DNA of 64,000 nt from Siphonodentalium dalli (taxonomy: Eukaryota > Mollusca > Scaphopoda > Gadilida > Siphonodentaliidae), in NCBI GenBank assembly GCA_032622095.1, contig CP136062.1:200547828-200611827 (forward strand). Direction: 5' to 3'. Positions 33,585-46,950 of the stretch are shown here, piece by piece. The number at the start of each line of letters is the position of its first letter. Position 1 is the stretch's first letter. The notes beneath the pieces are model-generated. The model searched no databases, had not been told where the DNA came from, and worked only from the letters and a program-made list of their open reading frames with translations. The position numbers and the translations under genes were made by a program.

Positions 33585-36255
33585 TGTACTATTATAGACA
33601 AATGTACATAACACAAATTATTGGAATTTATGGGTCACTCGCATTTATATAATAGAATGCAATGGTACAGGATCTGTAATGCTGCACCACCACAGCCTTG
33701 GGTCAAATGTGAAAGGTGACCTGGACATGGAATACTTGGGTTAAGAGAGTCCAATTTAAGTTTACCATGATAATGTATCAAATTCTACCAACAATATAGA
33801 TCAAGATAAGCCACCTCACTGCTGACCCATTAATATCAATTATATAGCAGAGCTGTCAACAAATCACAGGAATTGTTTATGTTGAAAGCTGACATTTCTA
33901 TTAAACCAATAACATTTATAATGACCTCAGACCATCTGTAGAGTGATATCTTCAGCTGTGCAAGGCAGCACAGATGTCCCAAGTCTACTGTTAATATCAT
34001 GTGATCAATGTGTATTGTTGAATCTTTATTTTAAATTAGATACCATAGCTTTCTTTATCATATTATCTGCACATTGGCATATGAGACATCAGAAAATAAT
34101 ATAGCCTTATCAATAGCTAAGTAGTCCAAAGGCATGGGATGTAATTGGTGAATTGGATTTAATGTCACTCCAAACAAATTTACCAGTACATAACACAAGA
34201 TTTTGGACCGATTTAAACCAAATGTGGTGTGGTGACTCGGGGTACCATTGGCAGAGTTAGAATGGTGTTAATTTTTTAAATTTTACTACTTTAAAAAAAA
34301 TATATATATATTCAAAAAATATATATTTTATTATATTTATTTTTTATCTATTTTTTTTTTTTAATTGAGCAAAGGAATTCAATCTAAAAAAATTATTTTT
34401 AAGAGTGAATATTTATTTCTTCGAAAAAGGGCCATAACTCTGTTAAAAATAGTCTGATCAAACCCATATTCGAACTTGATCTGTCTTTTGTGCTGAGAAA
34501 TAGAAAATATTTGAGTAATCGCACCATGCGTAATGTGTCTACGGACAGACAGACGGACGACGAGTGGTCAATCGGGACAAGGACACTATGTTTACCATAC
34601 TATGGTATGGGTAAACATAAAAACGAGTGAAATTGATATAATTTAAACTGAATATACAAATATTTTATGTATACATGTGTAATAGCCACCGGTCACAGGC
34701 AACTACAATACCCCGGCTCTTCGTATACCACACATTGTGGCAATCGAGTTAGATTTGGCTCTATATATATATAACATAGGCGTGGTCAGCTCACAATGAA
34801 AGTACTAATATAAAGTACAATGAATATACTCTTAAAGTATAACGAGGCTCTCGGATTAAAAAAAATTGGCCAGACCCACATCCAGATTTATAAAGGATGA
34901 GGGCAGTTTTCACGCTATTATATTGCCTGTTGACATACAGTAGTACCAAGCAGAACTAATAAACACTCGGCTACTATATACATGTACCAAGCTCAGATTT
35001 CGCAGTGCACTATTTACTGAGCACTATTAAATGTTTCGTTATTCTATTTTGCTTCATTCCAATATTGCGGTCTTAATTAAATCACTTAAAAATAGTTAAT
35101 TTCATTCATTTGGACCCTAAAATACACCTTTATATGATCTCTTTCCTATTATTTTCTTTGTACTTGATATAGCTTGGTATTGTTTGGTATATATACATGT
35201 AGTATGACCAGATTTAACTTTTAAGTGACTTTGTGAGCGAATTAGTTTTGCATCACTTACAATTATGGAATTTCTTCCAGGTAATTAATTCAATGTTTAT
35301 TATGATATCGGCTATGAGACTGATAATAATAATCACAAAATAACATAACAAATGAATATTATCCAAATTACGGTCAAATGTTTGGACTCAAATGGCCATC
35401 AGTTGGGAAAACAAATCAAATGAATGCCTCAGGTAGAGGTCTGACTACTAGTAGGTGCTCTGTTGGTGGTTGTTGACTTGTTGGTTGCTCAAAAGAACAT
35501 GAAAGGTTGAAGGAGGGCATGAAAGGTGTTGAGATTGTATAGAACGTGTCTGTAGCGTTCTATATCTATACAAAGTTTCCAAAGATGGTCTTGGATTGTC
35601 ATCATGGCGTGTTGGAGAGACAGGTCGAATTTGACGGTGTGGATCGAGTATGAAAGGCAAGGTTTCATCACGATCTAGATGTTATAACTAAGAAAACATT
35701 GCGGACTTCACAATTAGCCTACATAAACACTACACTATTTCAATCAAATTAAGTTACTGACTTCACAATGAATTAGCCAACATAAACACTACTCAATCAA
35801 ATTAAGCCGATTTAATCACTTCTAATTATTAATGGGGCCGATTTATCTGGGGCTGACTTCGTATGGGGCCGACTTTGAGCGTCAGAATGAGTCAGAACAT
35901 CAAAAAGTTCCCAGATTGTGTATTGGTGGAATATGATCTCTATGGGTGTAGATAAAGTAGAGCGAGACTAATGTCAAGTCATGGCATGATCTATACTATA
36001 GTCTATAGCCTACCATCAAGTTGCATGATTCCCCATGAATGACATCTTTCAGAGTAGCAACCTCACTTCCACAGTTTCATTTCCAGTGCCTATCTGGACA
36101 CATGTTAAATCGCAATGTTTATTCTATTGTAAACTCACTTTTATACCAGGATTATTTCCTTTTTCACACTATATATGACAACTAACTGTTATTCTATTTA
36201 CTTTTGTAAGTATTCTTATACTCCATTTGTTCATATTTATTTGCATCTTCCTGAA
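33585..36255. other. Intergenic, mostly unassigned
   Basis: AT-rich with one pearl-like end (34420-34620). A minus frame of 70 codons at 35448-35660 is Pro/Arg/Ser-rich and unrecognised. Confidence 0.5.
34420..34620 (+). mobile_element. Pearl-like 3' end with a different hairpin
   Basis: GGGCCATAACTCTG, GGACAGACAGACGGACGACG, then the hairpin TGTTTACCATAC / GTATGGGTAAACA. Confidence 0.6.
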
Positions 36256-36257
36256 AT

Positions 36258-36330
36258 TAGGGATGGTACGACACGCTAATATCGCGATATGGTACGAATC
36301 GCGATACTCCGTTCGCGATTTATTACAGTC
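36258..36330. mobile_element. hAT-like terminal fragment
   Basis: TAGGGATGGTACGACACG followed by ATATCGCGATATGG. A partner-like end (TACCGCCCATCTCTA) is at 40490-40505, but the two are not clearly one element. Confidence 0.35.
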
Positions 36331-36778
36331 ATGTAACTTATGTTTAAGATGATTTCCATTTGATAAACAGTAATATGTTGCTGAATAAATATAAAAAAAT
36401 TTAATACTAATAGTATTAAGAATTTAATAATAATATTTCATTGAAAGCAACATAACTCTAAACAAATTATTGCTTTGATAATTGCATGACCCTTGAGTGG
36501 GGCCTGGACTACGCGTGCTTAACCAAATACAGTTCAGTGTAAGATGACTTAGATGTTATTTTTAGTATATTATTTATGGCTTAAATTCTGTGGAACCGGG
36601 TGGAACTGTAAATAACAAGAGGTACGCTGTCGCGTGGCATTTGCCCCCGACCGTAGCAATTTGGATTAAGCATGGACGAAACTGCGGATAACCGAGGTCT
36701 ATATGACCATTCCAAAAGAAGTTCGTACAGAAATGTTGACTAAAAACGACAAAACAAGCGATCTGGAAACCCAAAAAC

Positions 36779-37710
36779 AAGCGAAAATTCAAATTTTCTA
36801 AGTTGAAAAAAGGGCCATAACTCTGGCAAAAATCATCAGATCATACCCAAATTCGCACTTGACATGTATTTTCATATAGCTGAATACGGGATTTGCAATC
36901 GTACCACCAAAGCTCACGCTATCATCTGGAAACCCAAAAAAACAAGAGAAAAATTGAATTTTCTAAGTAAAAAAAGGGCCATAACTCTGGTGAAAATGGG
37001 TGGACGAAACCCGCGCTATGCACGTAGCTGTTCCCCCGTGCTGCTCTATCACCATACCAAATATCAGCTAAATCTGCCCAGCGGTTGCTGAACAATAATG
37101 CAAAATGTTTGTACGGACGGACAAAATTCAAATTTTCTAAGTTGAAAAAAGGGCCATTACTCTGGCAAAAATCATCAGAGCATACCCAAATTCGCACTTG
37201 ACATGTATTTTCATATAACTGATCCACAAAAATACGGGATTTGCAATCGTACCACCAAAGCTCACGCTATCATCTGGAAACCAAAAAAAAACAAGAAAAA
37301 AAAATGAATTTTATAAGTAAAAAAAGGGCCATAACTCTGGTAAAAATGGGTGGACGAAATCCGCGCTATGCATGTAGCTGTTCCCCCATGCTGCTCTACC
37401 ACCATACCAAATATCAGCTAAATCTGCCCAGCGGTTGCTGAACAATAATGCAAAATGTTTGTACGGACGGACAAAATTGAATTTTCTAAGTCAAAAAAGG
37501 GCCATAACTCTGGTGAAAATGGGTGGACGAAACCCGCGCTATGCATGTAGCTGTTCCCTCATGCTGCTCTATCACCATACCCGGTACCAAATATCAGCTA
37601 AATCTGCCCAGCGGTTGCTGAACAATAATGCAAAATGTTTGTACGGACGTACGGAAGTACGGATGGAGACGTCGACTATATACCCGCCGAATTCAAGTCG
37701 GGGGCATAAT
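36779..37710 (+). mobile_element. Pearl-like element: ~340-bp core repeats, end hairpin
   Basis: Two and a half units with GGGCCATAACTCTGG and AAATCTGCCCAGCGGTTGCT, interspersed with GTACGGACGGAC, then ACCCGCCGAATTCAAGTCGG and GGGGCATA as terminal hairpin. Short frames across it are repeat-derived. Confidence 0.78.
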
Positions 37711-38461
37711 AATCATGATAGTGGTAATAACAAAGCACACTGGTGACACTTAGCTCAAAGTGTGAAAATGCGGTTCAATGAAAAAGAACAAAACTGTCAC
37801 TATCTATCACACGGACACACCATTGAACAAATGTCAAAACAATTCCACCCTTCCCTTCCATTATCAATGACTCAATGTCAATTCGCAACTAATTATATAC
37901 TGTGTATATACACAGTGACAACATAACGTTATGCAACAGTATGCATACTGCAGTCATCCACTTACTGCACTGAGTGAACTCAACTAACACACCGTGGCAC
38001 AGAAGGAAGCCATTGACTGAGACATCAAAGATACGGATGTAATTTGACACCCTGTCCGTTCACACTCAATTCCCGACCCTGATTGTTCAATCAAGAAGTT
38101 GTCACAGTGTGGGATGTATTTATTCTGATAACAATGCAGTCACATGCTCAGTGAGTTGGAATACCTTTCTGTTTGTGAAGTGTGTACTTAGCAATTGGTA
38201 GAGCCCGAAGCCGCCATCGCACGCCGCCGCCGCCAGCCATATTGGCCACAAGCCGTCGCCAGCCATATTATCTCTAACGCCAGCCACATTTAAAAATCTC
38301 CGCCACCAGAATTGTAAAATGGCTGAGCCATGTGCATGGGCTTATATGTCAAGCACAACTGTACTGTGAATCGCAAAGAACTAAACCGCATTTCCTAATA
38401 TTGGCATATACTCGCATGGACACGGCATGGTTGTTATATTATCAGAACACCGGGCCCCTTA

Positions 38462-38533
38462 GTGTGGAATAGACTACCCCAATGCATGCTTTCATATAAC
38501 TGAATGGGCGCATCCATTCGGTATTGAAAGGGT
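38462..38533 (+). mobile_element. Solo TTAA-element right end
   Basis: CCCAATGCATGCTTTCATAT ... TATTGAAAGGG|TTAA; same family as the entry at 15186. Confidence 0.45.
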
Positions 38534-39010
38534 TAAAATATAAATTGTTTATATCGACAACACCCAGTCTCGGACATTGCTGGCATTTGTCAATATATAT
38601 TACACATAAGAATAGAAAATAGTTTGAAATATTATATATCATTACTATCGGGTTCATCATTCAATGGTGCATGCATATATCGCAAGATGGCAGTGATGGT
38701 AGCAGTCTGAAGTCGACAGAAGTCCCAAATGTAACTACTTATACCGATTAGATGGGAAACTACATAGTATATCCATACCAGTCCTTCGTGAATTTTCGCC
38801 ATAATGGAAAAGCCCAACATCAAAAGATTACGTGTGGTCTGGAATTCTACGGGTTCACCACAAACGCTAAAAAAACGGCGTCTATAACCGGTAACAGGGG
38901 GTTAGGAACATTTCGGAAACGAGAATACACTGAATGACAACATCTCAGCCGGCTCAGCCGCCATATTTCGTCAGCCACGAACGTCGTGACTGAGCCGGCT
39001 TAGCTAGCTA

Positions 39011-39759
39011 CTCTAGTGATCCGAATAACCGTACCCGTACGATTGTTAATTTTGGAGAAAAAATCCACCCCCTACGATTCTTATTCAAGCCCCTACGATT
39101 ATTTAATTTTGATCACCCATACTCCATGAATGATCGCATTATTCGTAGTTTTTAATCAAATGGCATGCATGAAACGGAATACGTTCAAAGAATTCGCGCA
39201 ACCGTCTGGCATCGCAATATAATCAATGATTTGATCCATGGGAAGTAACTCCATCCTCGCACGTGTCGCTATTTTGCAATTCGTGCGACCCTATTGCAAT
39301 AGACAGACCCCCCTCTGCGGGTATTGTTTATCGTTCAGTGAGGCGAACAAAGGTGACAACGCGTTATGTCTGTGTTTTTTTTACAATTGACGCGTTATTA
39401 ACTAAGAAGTTAATCAACGTCTGGGGCTCACGTTTGAAAGTTTCTTTAATTAGAACACAATTGAGTAGTTGGTGGACCGATTCCGACCAAAGAAAATTAA
39501 TAGCATTGACGCAGTGTTCTCCGTTCAAATCAATGACATTGAAAAGGTTCTGCAAGAACCAGACGTTGTCCGTGCTGGGTCGAGGAGTGTTTATTATAAG
39601 TTTTTGTTTGATAATTAAATCAGTGTTCTTCAATGATCTCCTTTTTCATTGACATTTCCACCCCCTACTATTATTCCGACCCCTACTATTATTAAAATTT
39701 GGCAAATTTTCCACCCCCTACTATTATTCCGACCCCTACTATTATTCGGATCACTAGAG
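39011..39759. mobile_element. 749-bp TA-flanked TIR element nested in hAT
   Basis: CTCTAGTGATCCGAATAA at the left is mirrored at the right (TTATTCGGATCACTAGAG), with TA on both sides. Both ends carry repeated CCCCCTACTATTATT-like units, so sub-terminal repeats are extensive. The 129-codon plus frame inside has no recognisable domain. Confidence 0.85.
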
Positions 39760-40965
39760 TAACCAGCCACGAAAATCGGTTGAGCCAGCCATGAAAACTA
39801 TTTGTCGTGGCTTCGGGGTCTAGCAATTGGGGCCCATGTTACTGAAACCGTGCCAGTGCGTGGTCACTGTCTCACTGATAATCGGGCTTTTATTTCACCC
39901 ACTATAGGCCACTATATGGCGCAAAATATGACGTCATCACGTTCGGGATTAAGAGGTCGATGTCATGCTCCAAAATTGACATCGTTTATCAACTTACTAG
40001 TATATTGGAATATAATTCGAGCATTCTAGATAAAGAAATTGGTCAGAAAACTAAGATTATTAGATGAATTAATTTCAAATTAAAATTCAAGTTGGTTTTC
40101 ATCATCCATCAACTCAGAAAAATGAGATTAACCTAATACAATACGGTCACATGCTCAGTGAGTTAGAATAACTTTCTGTTTGTGAAGTGAGCACTTAGCA
40201 ATTGGGGCCCATGTTACTGAAACCGTGCCAGTGCGTGGTCAGTGGTCACTGTCTCACTGATAATCAGGCTTTTATTTCACCCATTATAGAGCGTTCTTAA
40301 TCACGTGATTGGATACGGGACACGCCGCCATGTTGGAGGTATAGACGTCCATAAGCAAGCACTGAGTTAATAGGATTAATTAAGAAAGCTACTTTTAAAA
40401 CCTCTCGTTATGGCTTGGACGGAATTAGTTACAATATTTGCCGAGGTAAATCAACGAAAATTTACCGATACCGAGATTGAAATGTCAATACCGCCCATCT
40501 CTAATGTTTAAAGTTTGAATAGCAGAAATTTGAAGTCAATATCACCACGGTGTTATAGCAGATTCATGTACATATATAACGAACGAACACTTCACATAAA
40601 AAGTACTCGCGGCGCAATTAATATTCATAACACATCATCGATCGGGACTATACTATTTCGAATTTTTAGTTTGTAATTTTATATGTGCGCACAACCATTA
40701 ACAAAACAATTGAGAGGCATGATACACGAAAGAGATACACTTGATTATAATGAATATGGCGCGAAATATGACGTCATCGCGTTCGTGACTAAGACGTCGA
40801 CGTCATGCTCCAAAATTGACTTCGTTTATCAATTTATATTGGAATATAATTCGAGCATTCTAGATAAAGACATTGGTCGGAAACCTAAGATTATTTGATA
40901 AATTAATTTCAAATTAAAATTCAAGTTGATTTTCATCATTCATCAACTCACAAAAATGAGATTAA

Positions 40966-42404
40966 CCTAATCTTATTCATTGAGGCTCCCATGAAAAGCT
41001 GGCTACAAATGTGATCGTCATAGAAAAGCTGGCTACATTTGTGATCGATTTAATAAGCTGGCTATGAATGTGATCGATGCCTTGTGACAATGACCCCATC
41101 AGCGATAATAATTAATACAGGTATCAGTGATATTAATATCATAATTGAAAATGTTGACATTGTCCACTTTTTGGACGATGCATAAACCGTTTAACGGCAT
41201 AACAACAACCTCGTCTATTTCTTTGTCTGTTTTGCCAAAAATAAAATAAATTTCGGCAATAGGTTAAACTACGTAGATACGGGCAATCTTCGTGTTCGCA
41301 TCAAAGTCAAAACAATAATCACCTCATAGACAACACCATCTGCCGCCATAACGTGAAAGAAACCCGACAGCGCTCATCGTCCAATGATTTGTTCAAAACG
41401 GAAATACGGAACGAAACGAAACTCAGTGCTCAGACTCTTGACTTGCCTGGTCAAAATTCAGTGCATCCATTGCATGACCGTGTCTTGTAAATTATTGTCA
41501 ACTGCTAGAATAATTAATAATTTCACGCAACGCTCCAATCACCAAATATAGCTTATTGTCTTCAATGTCTTGGCACTATATATGAGAGGACTCTTCATTT
41601 GTATTATAAACGTTGAGTTAGATTTTTAATTGCATATGATAATAATATATTATAATGAAGAATAAAGCAGTCACAAATATTCCCGTCCAACAGCTGAGCC
41701 CAATGAAAATAAATGTTGATATGCAGTGTGGTCCATTCTGAAAGCAGGGAGCAATCAGCTGGAATTAGGCCACAGTGCATGTTAAGAGATATATATGGTG
41801 GTCACCTTTGAGTTGGTTATGAAGTTATGAACCCATGACCCAGAACTCGTCTCAGCCCAAATTTTCACTGATCAACATGCGCATGACATGAACATTCTCA
41901 AATGTAGAAAATTATGTATGGGTAGTTGCCTTTCTAAATGGAAATACTCATTATGTGTCACGAATCAAGAATTAATTCTCCTTTCGTGATCTTCAGATAT
42001 CATGGATATATGAACTTCACTTTTGAAAACAGTATATATTACAGAAGTTCTTGCGGGTACCGTACCGGCAAACATGCAGTGACATTTTAAATATTTGTCA
42101 TGCCATAAAAGTAAAGTAAATGAGGTTATAATATCCAATGTGTTCATGATTCTTAAATAGTGTGTCACAATAATCGCTTGTACCAAATTTCACAAAGGAC
42201 TTCCTGACAGATTTTGAGAAAATAATTTTGAAATACCCAAACGGGGTCTGCACACAAAAGTGCTGAAAATAAAATGACACACAACAAGAGACCCATGATG
42301 CACCACCCCTTTCGCGCAAAACATAATTTATTGTTTTCATCCGACAAATTTGGTACACACGTAGGCCTACCCCCTGTTTCCATGATTTTTACACTTACAG
42401 ATGC
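40966..42404. other. Intergenic, unassigned
   Basis: Three short GAAAAGCTGGCTACA.ATGTGATCG units at 40993-41075; otherwise nothing recognised. Confidence 0.5.
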
Positions 42405-42795
42405 TTTTTTTATACGCCCGTTTGAAAAAAAACAGTCGTATTATGTAAATGGGTTGCCCGTCCGTCCGTCCGCTTTTGGTTTCCGGATGATAACTTTAGA
42501 TTGAATCGAGTGAGCTGAACCAAATTTGGTATATTAGTTTACCACCCCAAAATACAGATCAAGTTCGAATATGGGTTTCGTCCGCATGATTTTGACTGAG
42601 TTATGCCCCTTTTTCGACTTAGATTTTACCTTATTTGCGGTTTACGGATGATAACTTTAGATTGAATCGAGTGAACTGAACCAAATTTGGTTCAAATCAA
42701 GTTCAAATATGGGTTATGTCTATACATGCCCCACTCTACTCCAGAAACACGGGCGTATTATGCCACGCCCCGACGGCGTACGTGCTCTTGTTAAT
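42405..42795 (-). mobile_element. Pearl-like element, reverse orientation
   Basis: Begins TATACGCCCGTTTG, then CCGTCCGTCCGTCC, then two units with GATGATAACTTTAGATTGAA; GGGCGTATTATGCCACGCCC at the far end. Confidence 0.65.
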
Positions 42796-43668
42796 AATAT
42801 ATTGACAATTTAAACTTTAGGCCTATATATAGTCATCACCTTAATGCTGACTAATGTATATCTCTCCGTGATAGAATATTTGATGCAGATAAAGTTATTT
42901 CTCTGTTAACCGTGTAGCTTGACAAAGATTTGACTTTGCTAATTTGCAATTAAAATTTTGATTCAAAGGTCTGATTATAGGCCCACACCTTTAAATATGT
43001 GTTGCTTACGAATGTGATTGTTCTATCTTGTATTTTTGTTCTATCTTGTATTTTTATACAATTTAAAGTGGAAGGGAATGTGTATGTTTTCTATAATGCG
43101 AGAGAAAAGCGGCGAGGATCTAGAGAAGAACACCAGCAACAGAGAATCCTTTGCGAAAATAGTCTACTATAGTTTCGGATTAAGATTCGTTAGGACCTGC
43201 GGGTGTGAATAAAATATTTTGTACAGATTCATGTATTTGACCACTCCTATTTTGATGGCCAAATGGGTGGATATTTAGAAAGAGTATTCTTCCCTGTTCT
43301 GTGCTGCTATTAAAAACTTCTTGATTATATCTGTCTTCAGATCCAGAGTATGGGATAATTAACTGGAAAATATAGAGCAAAAAATATATATGATTATAAC
43401 ATATAAAACATATCCTGTTAATATATAATGAACACGATATCAGTGTCCTGAGATAACTAGATCGATGTGCTCCACTAAATAATGACCCAATTTATGCAGA
43501 TTGATGCATATGATAAGTGTTCAACTGCTAATGACATTAGTGATTATATCATATGCCACGAATCTCTCTAAGTGCTGTTATCTGCAAGGACGGTCCTAGT
43601 TATGCATTTAGGCTATTGCAAACATGGTGCCAATCCTGTTGCGTCGAGGTTTTAAATTATCTCAGGAT
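42796..43668. other. Intergenic with one protein-like minus frame
   Basis: A minus-strand stretch at 43180-43365 follows an acceptor-like TATATTTTCCAG and reads IPYSGSEDRYNQEVFNSS ... FTPAGPNES to a stop. Composition is protein-like, no family recognised; it could be a terminal exon or a relic. Confidence 0.3.
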
Positions 43669-43672
43669 TTAA

Positions 43673-44255
43673 AGGGGTACTGTACGCCAAATGTTGTTGT
43701 TGGTTTCTATAGTCTCCGAGTCATGGAATAAGGTAACAATTTTTTCATTATTTGAAAGTCTGTTGAGTACGAAGTAGTGTTACGGGTGACAAATTTACCG
43801 GAATGCAAAAATACAAATTGTCGTTGTCGAGTAATTTTTGTACAGTTTTCAACCAAATGAATCAAATAAAAGTTATATTATAGGCATACTAGTCCCATAT
43901 AATCATTTAAGTTATTGTATCGTCGCTAGTCAGTGAGTGACTTGAGTGTTCTCCCCGTATCATTATAATATTTTAAGCAATCGTGTGTGCGATCGGTTTA
44001 ACATCCAGTATCCCTCAATTACTTTATTTTGATTACGGAAATTCGTAATTTAATTGACGCCATTTTATGGCTCCAGTCATAAATTCAATTTATATCAAAT
44101 TATTAACTTTTAAATTATTAAATTTTAAGATAGCATATTAACCTGAGCGTTTACAGAATACATCTTCGACTCAAATTACTTATGTTTCTATATATTATCG
44201 ATATTAGATCGTTGTTGTCACCGGAAATTTAATGCAAATGGCGTACAGTACCCCT
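43673..44255 (+). mobile_element. 583-bp TTAA element, copy 1
   Basis: TIR AGGGGTACTGTACGCCA at both ends, flanked by TTAA (43669-43672 and 44256-44259). No open frame. TTAA flanks suggest a piggyBac- or Kolobok-mobilised MITE. Confidence 0.92.
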
Positions 44256-44429
44256 TTAACAATTTGGGTGTATATTTTGTCTTTCCCTTCCTTCTTTTTC
44301 CAAATGAATATATAGTTCCTTATAATAGCCTGTATATCTGAGGTGGGGTACTAGGGGTAGGGTGGTAATTGGTATAGTATGCCTATTTATAAAAAATATT
44401 TGAATATATCACTTATCAAATATATTTAA

Positions 44430-45012
44430 AGGGGTACTGTACGCCATTTTCATTAAATTTCCGGTGACAACAACGATCTAATATCGATAATATATAGAAA
44501 CATAAGTAATTTGAGTCGAAGATGTATTCTGTAAACGCTCAGGTTAATAGGCTATCTTAAAATTTAATAATTTAAAAGTTAATAATTTGATATAAATTGA
44601 ATTTATGACTGGAGCCATAAAATGGCGTCAATTAAATTACGAATTACCGTAATCAAAAATAGTAATTGAGGGATACTGGATTTTTAAACCGATCGCACAC
44701 ACGATTGCTTAAAATATTATGATGATACGGGGAGAACACTCAAGCCACTCACTGACTAGCGACGATACAATAACTTAAATGATTATATGGGACTAGTATG
44801 CATATAATATAACTTTTATTTGATTCATTTGGTTGAAAACTTTACAAAAATTACTCGACAACGACAATTTGTATTTTTGCATCCCGGTAAATTTGTCATC
44901 CGTAACATGACTTCGTACTCAACAGACTTTCAAATAATGGAAAAATTGTTACCTTATTCTCCGATTCGGAGACTATAGAAACCAACAACAACATGTGGCG
45001 TACAGTACCCCT
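44430..45012 (-). mobile_element. 583-bp TTAA element, copy 2 (inverted)
   Basis: Same length, ends and sequence as the element at 43673 but reversed. TTAA at the left; the right flank has mutated to TTGA. The copies are 174 bases apart and could form a very long hairpin. Confidence 0.92.
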
Positions 45013-46371
45013 TTGACATACATGAATAGTTAATGTGACATATTTTGTCAGATACAACACTGCGAAACAGAACGCCGGTGTTCAAAAATACGCGGAACTG
45101 AATGACACGTCACATTATTTTCAGATAATAAAACGTGTTCTATTCATGCAGAACATAACGTGTTCCAACCACACAAGTGTCGCCACCAGTACATTGAAGC
45201 AGACGCATGTCGACTCATCATTTTGAAAGGCGGGTTGTATGTGAAGTTCTTGTCATTTCTTTTTTTAAATTTTAAAACGTCGAAGCAGCAGATGGTATAT
45301 GATATGTGATAGGCTATGGATGTTGGTTGTCCAAACGCGTAGGATTTGCAGTGTAGTCTTTGTGATGTTGTGACCGATAATTTTTCATTCTTTCTTGAAC
45401 ACTTCACAACTTACCATAAGCACTGGGGGTAAGCTGCTCCATGGGAAGCGGTTCGCTTGTGATAAAAGCTCCAGTGCGCAGTTTACAATGCGACGGTGCG
45501 TCTGTGATTATTTTGTGAAAAAGGAAACCGAAGTATTGAAAATGGTACGTATTATCTTTATAAACAGCATTATTCTATGGAACGTCGGTCACAAATGACC
45601 AACATGCTTCAACTGTGATGTACATATCGCATTTATTCGAACACATTTCCATACCACGCAAAAGCAGCTGATTTATCACTTCAAAACCTGATTGTGTAAC
45701 GAGAAAATTCTTAATAACATGATATTTTGTGTATGAAAATGAAATAATCTGAATAATGTCCCGTATCAATTGCTATAACAAACATCTCCGCCGTGCGACT
45801 GTTGTTGGCTTTGGTGTCTCAAACAATTAAATACTGAGAAAAATGCATTTTTACACCACCACGTGGACGCTCCAGTTCGTATTTCCAAAAGCGCCAGCGC
45901 GTAGACCGCCTGGATTGGTGGGCTCCAGTGCGCATTTTAAAAGAGATTTAGGGAATTGCAAAGGTGAAAACGATCGAAACAAGTTCGTATTTATTATTTC
46001 AATCACATTGGCATTATTGGAGCCTAAAACATGACAATTATCGTGTGGTGTTTCCGTGAATTATCAGTACTTATATACCAATAGTTTATCCTATTATATA
46101 CTCCAATCGATATGTATTTGAATGTACATGCAGTCCTGTGTGATTCACATGTATTTGTACGGATATAATTAAAACTATTCGTTTGTTGTCAGCCTAATTG
46201 ATTTCGAATACATAGTGGGTTGATCATGTATGCATATTACGATGTGAGAGATTGACAATTACATGCATGTATTTGAATAATTAATCTTGCAAAATAATAG
46301 TCGATATGTGGCTTGTGTAAGTCATAACACAATATGGATGTGCCATTATATATAAATGGCACGAAAACGGC

Positions 46372-46629
46372 ATGTATGACCTATTAAAGGCAGACAATCT
46401 GATCAGGTGGCCCTCGTATAATCAGATTCCAACAACAACAAAAACATTTCTCAAAAGACGCTTTAGTTATTATAATCAACTAATTGCAAAAAATAATGCC
46501 AAATACATGCAATTATGGATGCATTTTATAACTTTTCAGAAACAACAAGGTGTTATCACTGCCGAGAAAAACAAGAAAATGGCCGCGGTGCAATTCGGCA
46601 CACCATGCAAGCGCACCCATGGTATCTGA
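46372..46629 (+). CDS. Open frame inside the 3.6-kb TIR element (unrecognised, weak)
   Basis: A plus-strand frame of 85 codons contains WPSYNQIPTTTKTFLKRRF and YNQLIAKNNAKYMQLWMHF. Amino-acid composition is more protein-like than its surroundings, but no family is recognised. An overlapping frame (MDAFYNF...) begins before it ends, which could reflect a frameshift in a decayed transposase or chance. It has the same direction as the 48034 ORF. Confidence 0.25.
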   Translation: MYDLLKADNLIRWPSYNQIPTTTKTFLKRRFSYYNQLIAKNNAKYMQLWMHFITFQKQQGVITAEKNKKMAAVQFGTPCKRTHGI

Positions 46630-46796
46630 AGAACTTGGCGGTGCTGGTGTTAGAAAATGGCAGGGAAACCACGGGGATCATTGAATCCTCCATTGATATA
46701 AGCGACCCTTCCATACCCGCATACATCTGAAATGACAATAACGAAATAATAATTAATAAACGCAAGATAATCAAGTATAATTATGGGTGGAGTGTC

Positions 46797-46950
46797 TTCA
46801 TTGCGGGTGGGCAATATTGGGCAACTCAATTTGCAATGCAGGGGTCCAGGAATTTTTTGTTTTAATTTATCATATTATTTTCTCAAAATACTATAATAAA
46901 TTAAAATCATATATATTCCCGGACCCCTGTGATTTGCACTCCACCCGGAG
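46797..46950. repeat. Foldback inside the 3.6-kb element
   Basis: The left arm contains GGGTGG and TTTGCAATGCAGGGGTCC; the right arm contains GGACCCCTGTGATTTGCA and CCACCC. The AT-rich loop is about 80 bases. It is probably a nested mini-element. Confidence 0.5.

Larger units (their letters stand above)
38199..39822. mobile_element. hAT-type element with nested TA element
   Basis: The ends TAGAGCCCGAAGCC and GGCTTCGGGGTCTA carry the 8-bp duplication GCAATTGG (38191-38198 and 39823-39830). The related sequence at about 40196-40203 has a single uninterrupted GCAATTGG, the empty site. The interior is rich in GCCAGCCA/TGAGCCGGCT motifs. A 749-bp TA-flanked element is nested inside. Confidence 0.9.
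38137..40965. repeat. Tandem segmental duplication, one copy filled, one empty
   Basis: The segment beginning GTCACATGCTCAGTGAGTT occurs at about 38140 and again at about 40146. Copy 1 continues through the hAT insertion and ends near 40143 (GAGATTAACCTAAT). Copy 2 runs to about 40965, has no hAT, but has its own ~460-bp insert (about 40289-40750). Without insertions each copy is about 375 bases. Confidence 0.88.

Noticed and set aside
37435-37746. Frames with ITLVKMGGRNPRYA repeated three times
   Set aside because: Translation of pearl-like core repeats (GGGCCATAACTCTGG units), not a protein repeat.
39263-39652. 129-codon plus frame
   Set aside because: Lies wholly inside the TA element nested in a hAT element and shows no transposase motif.
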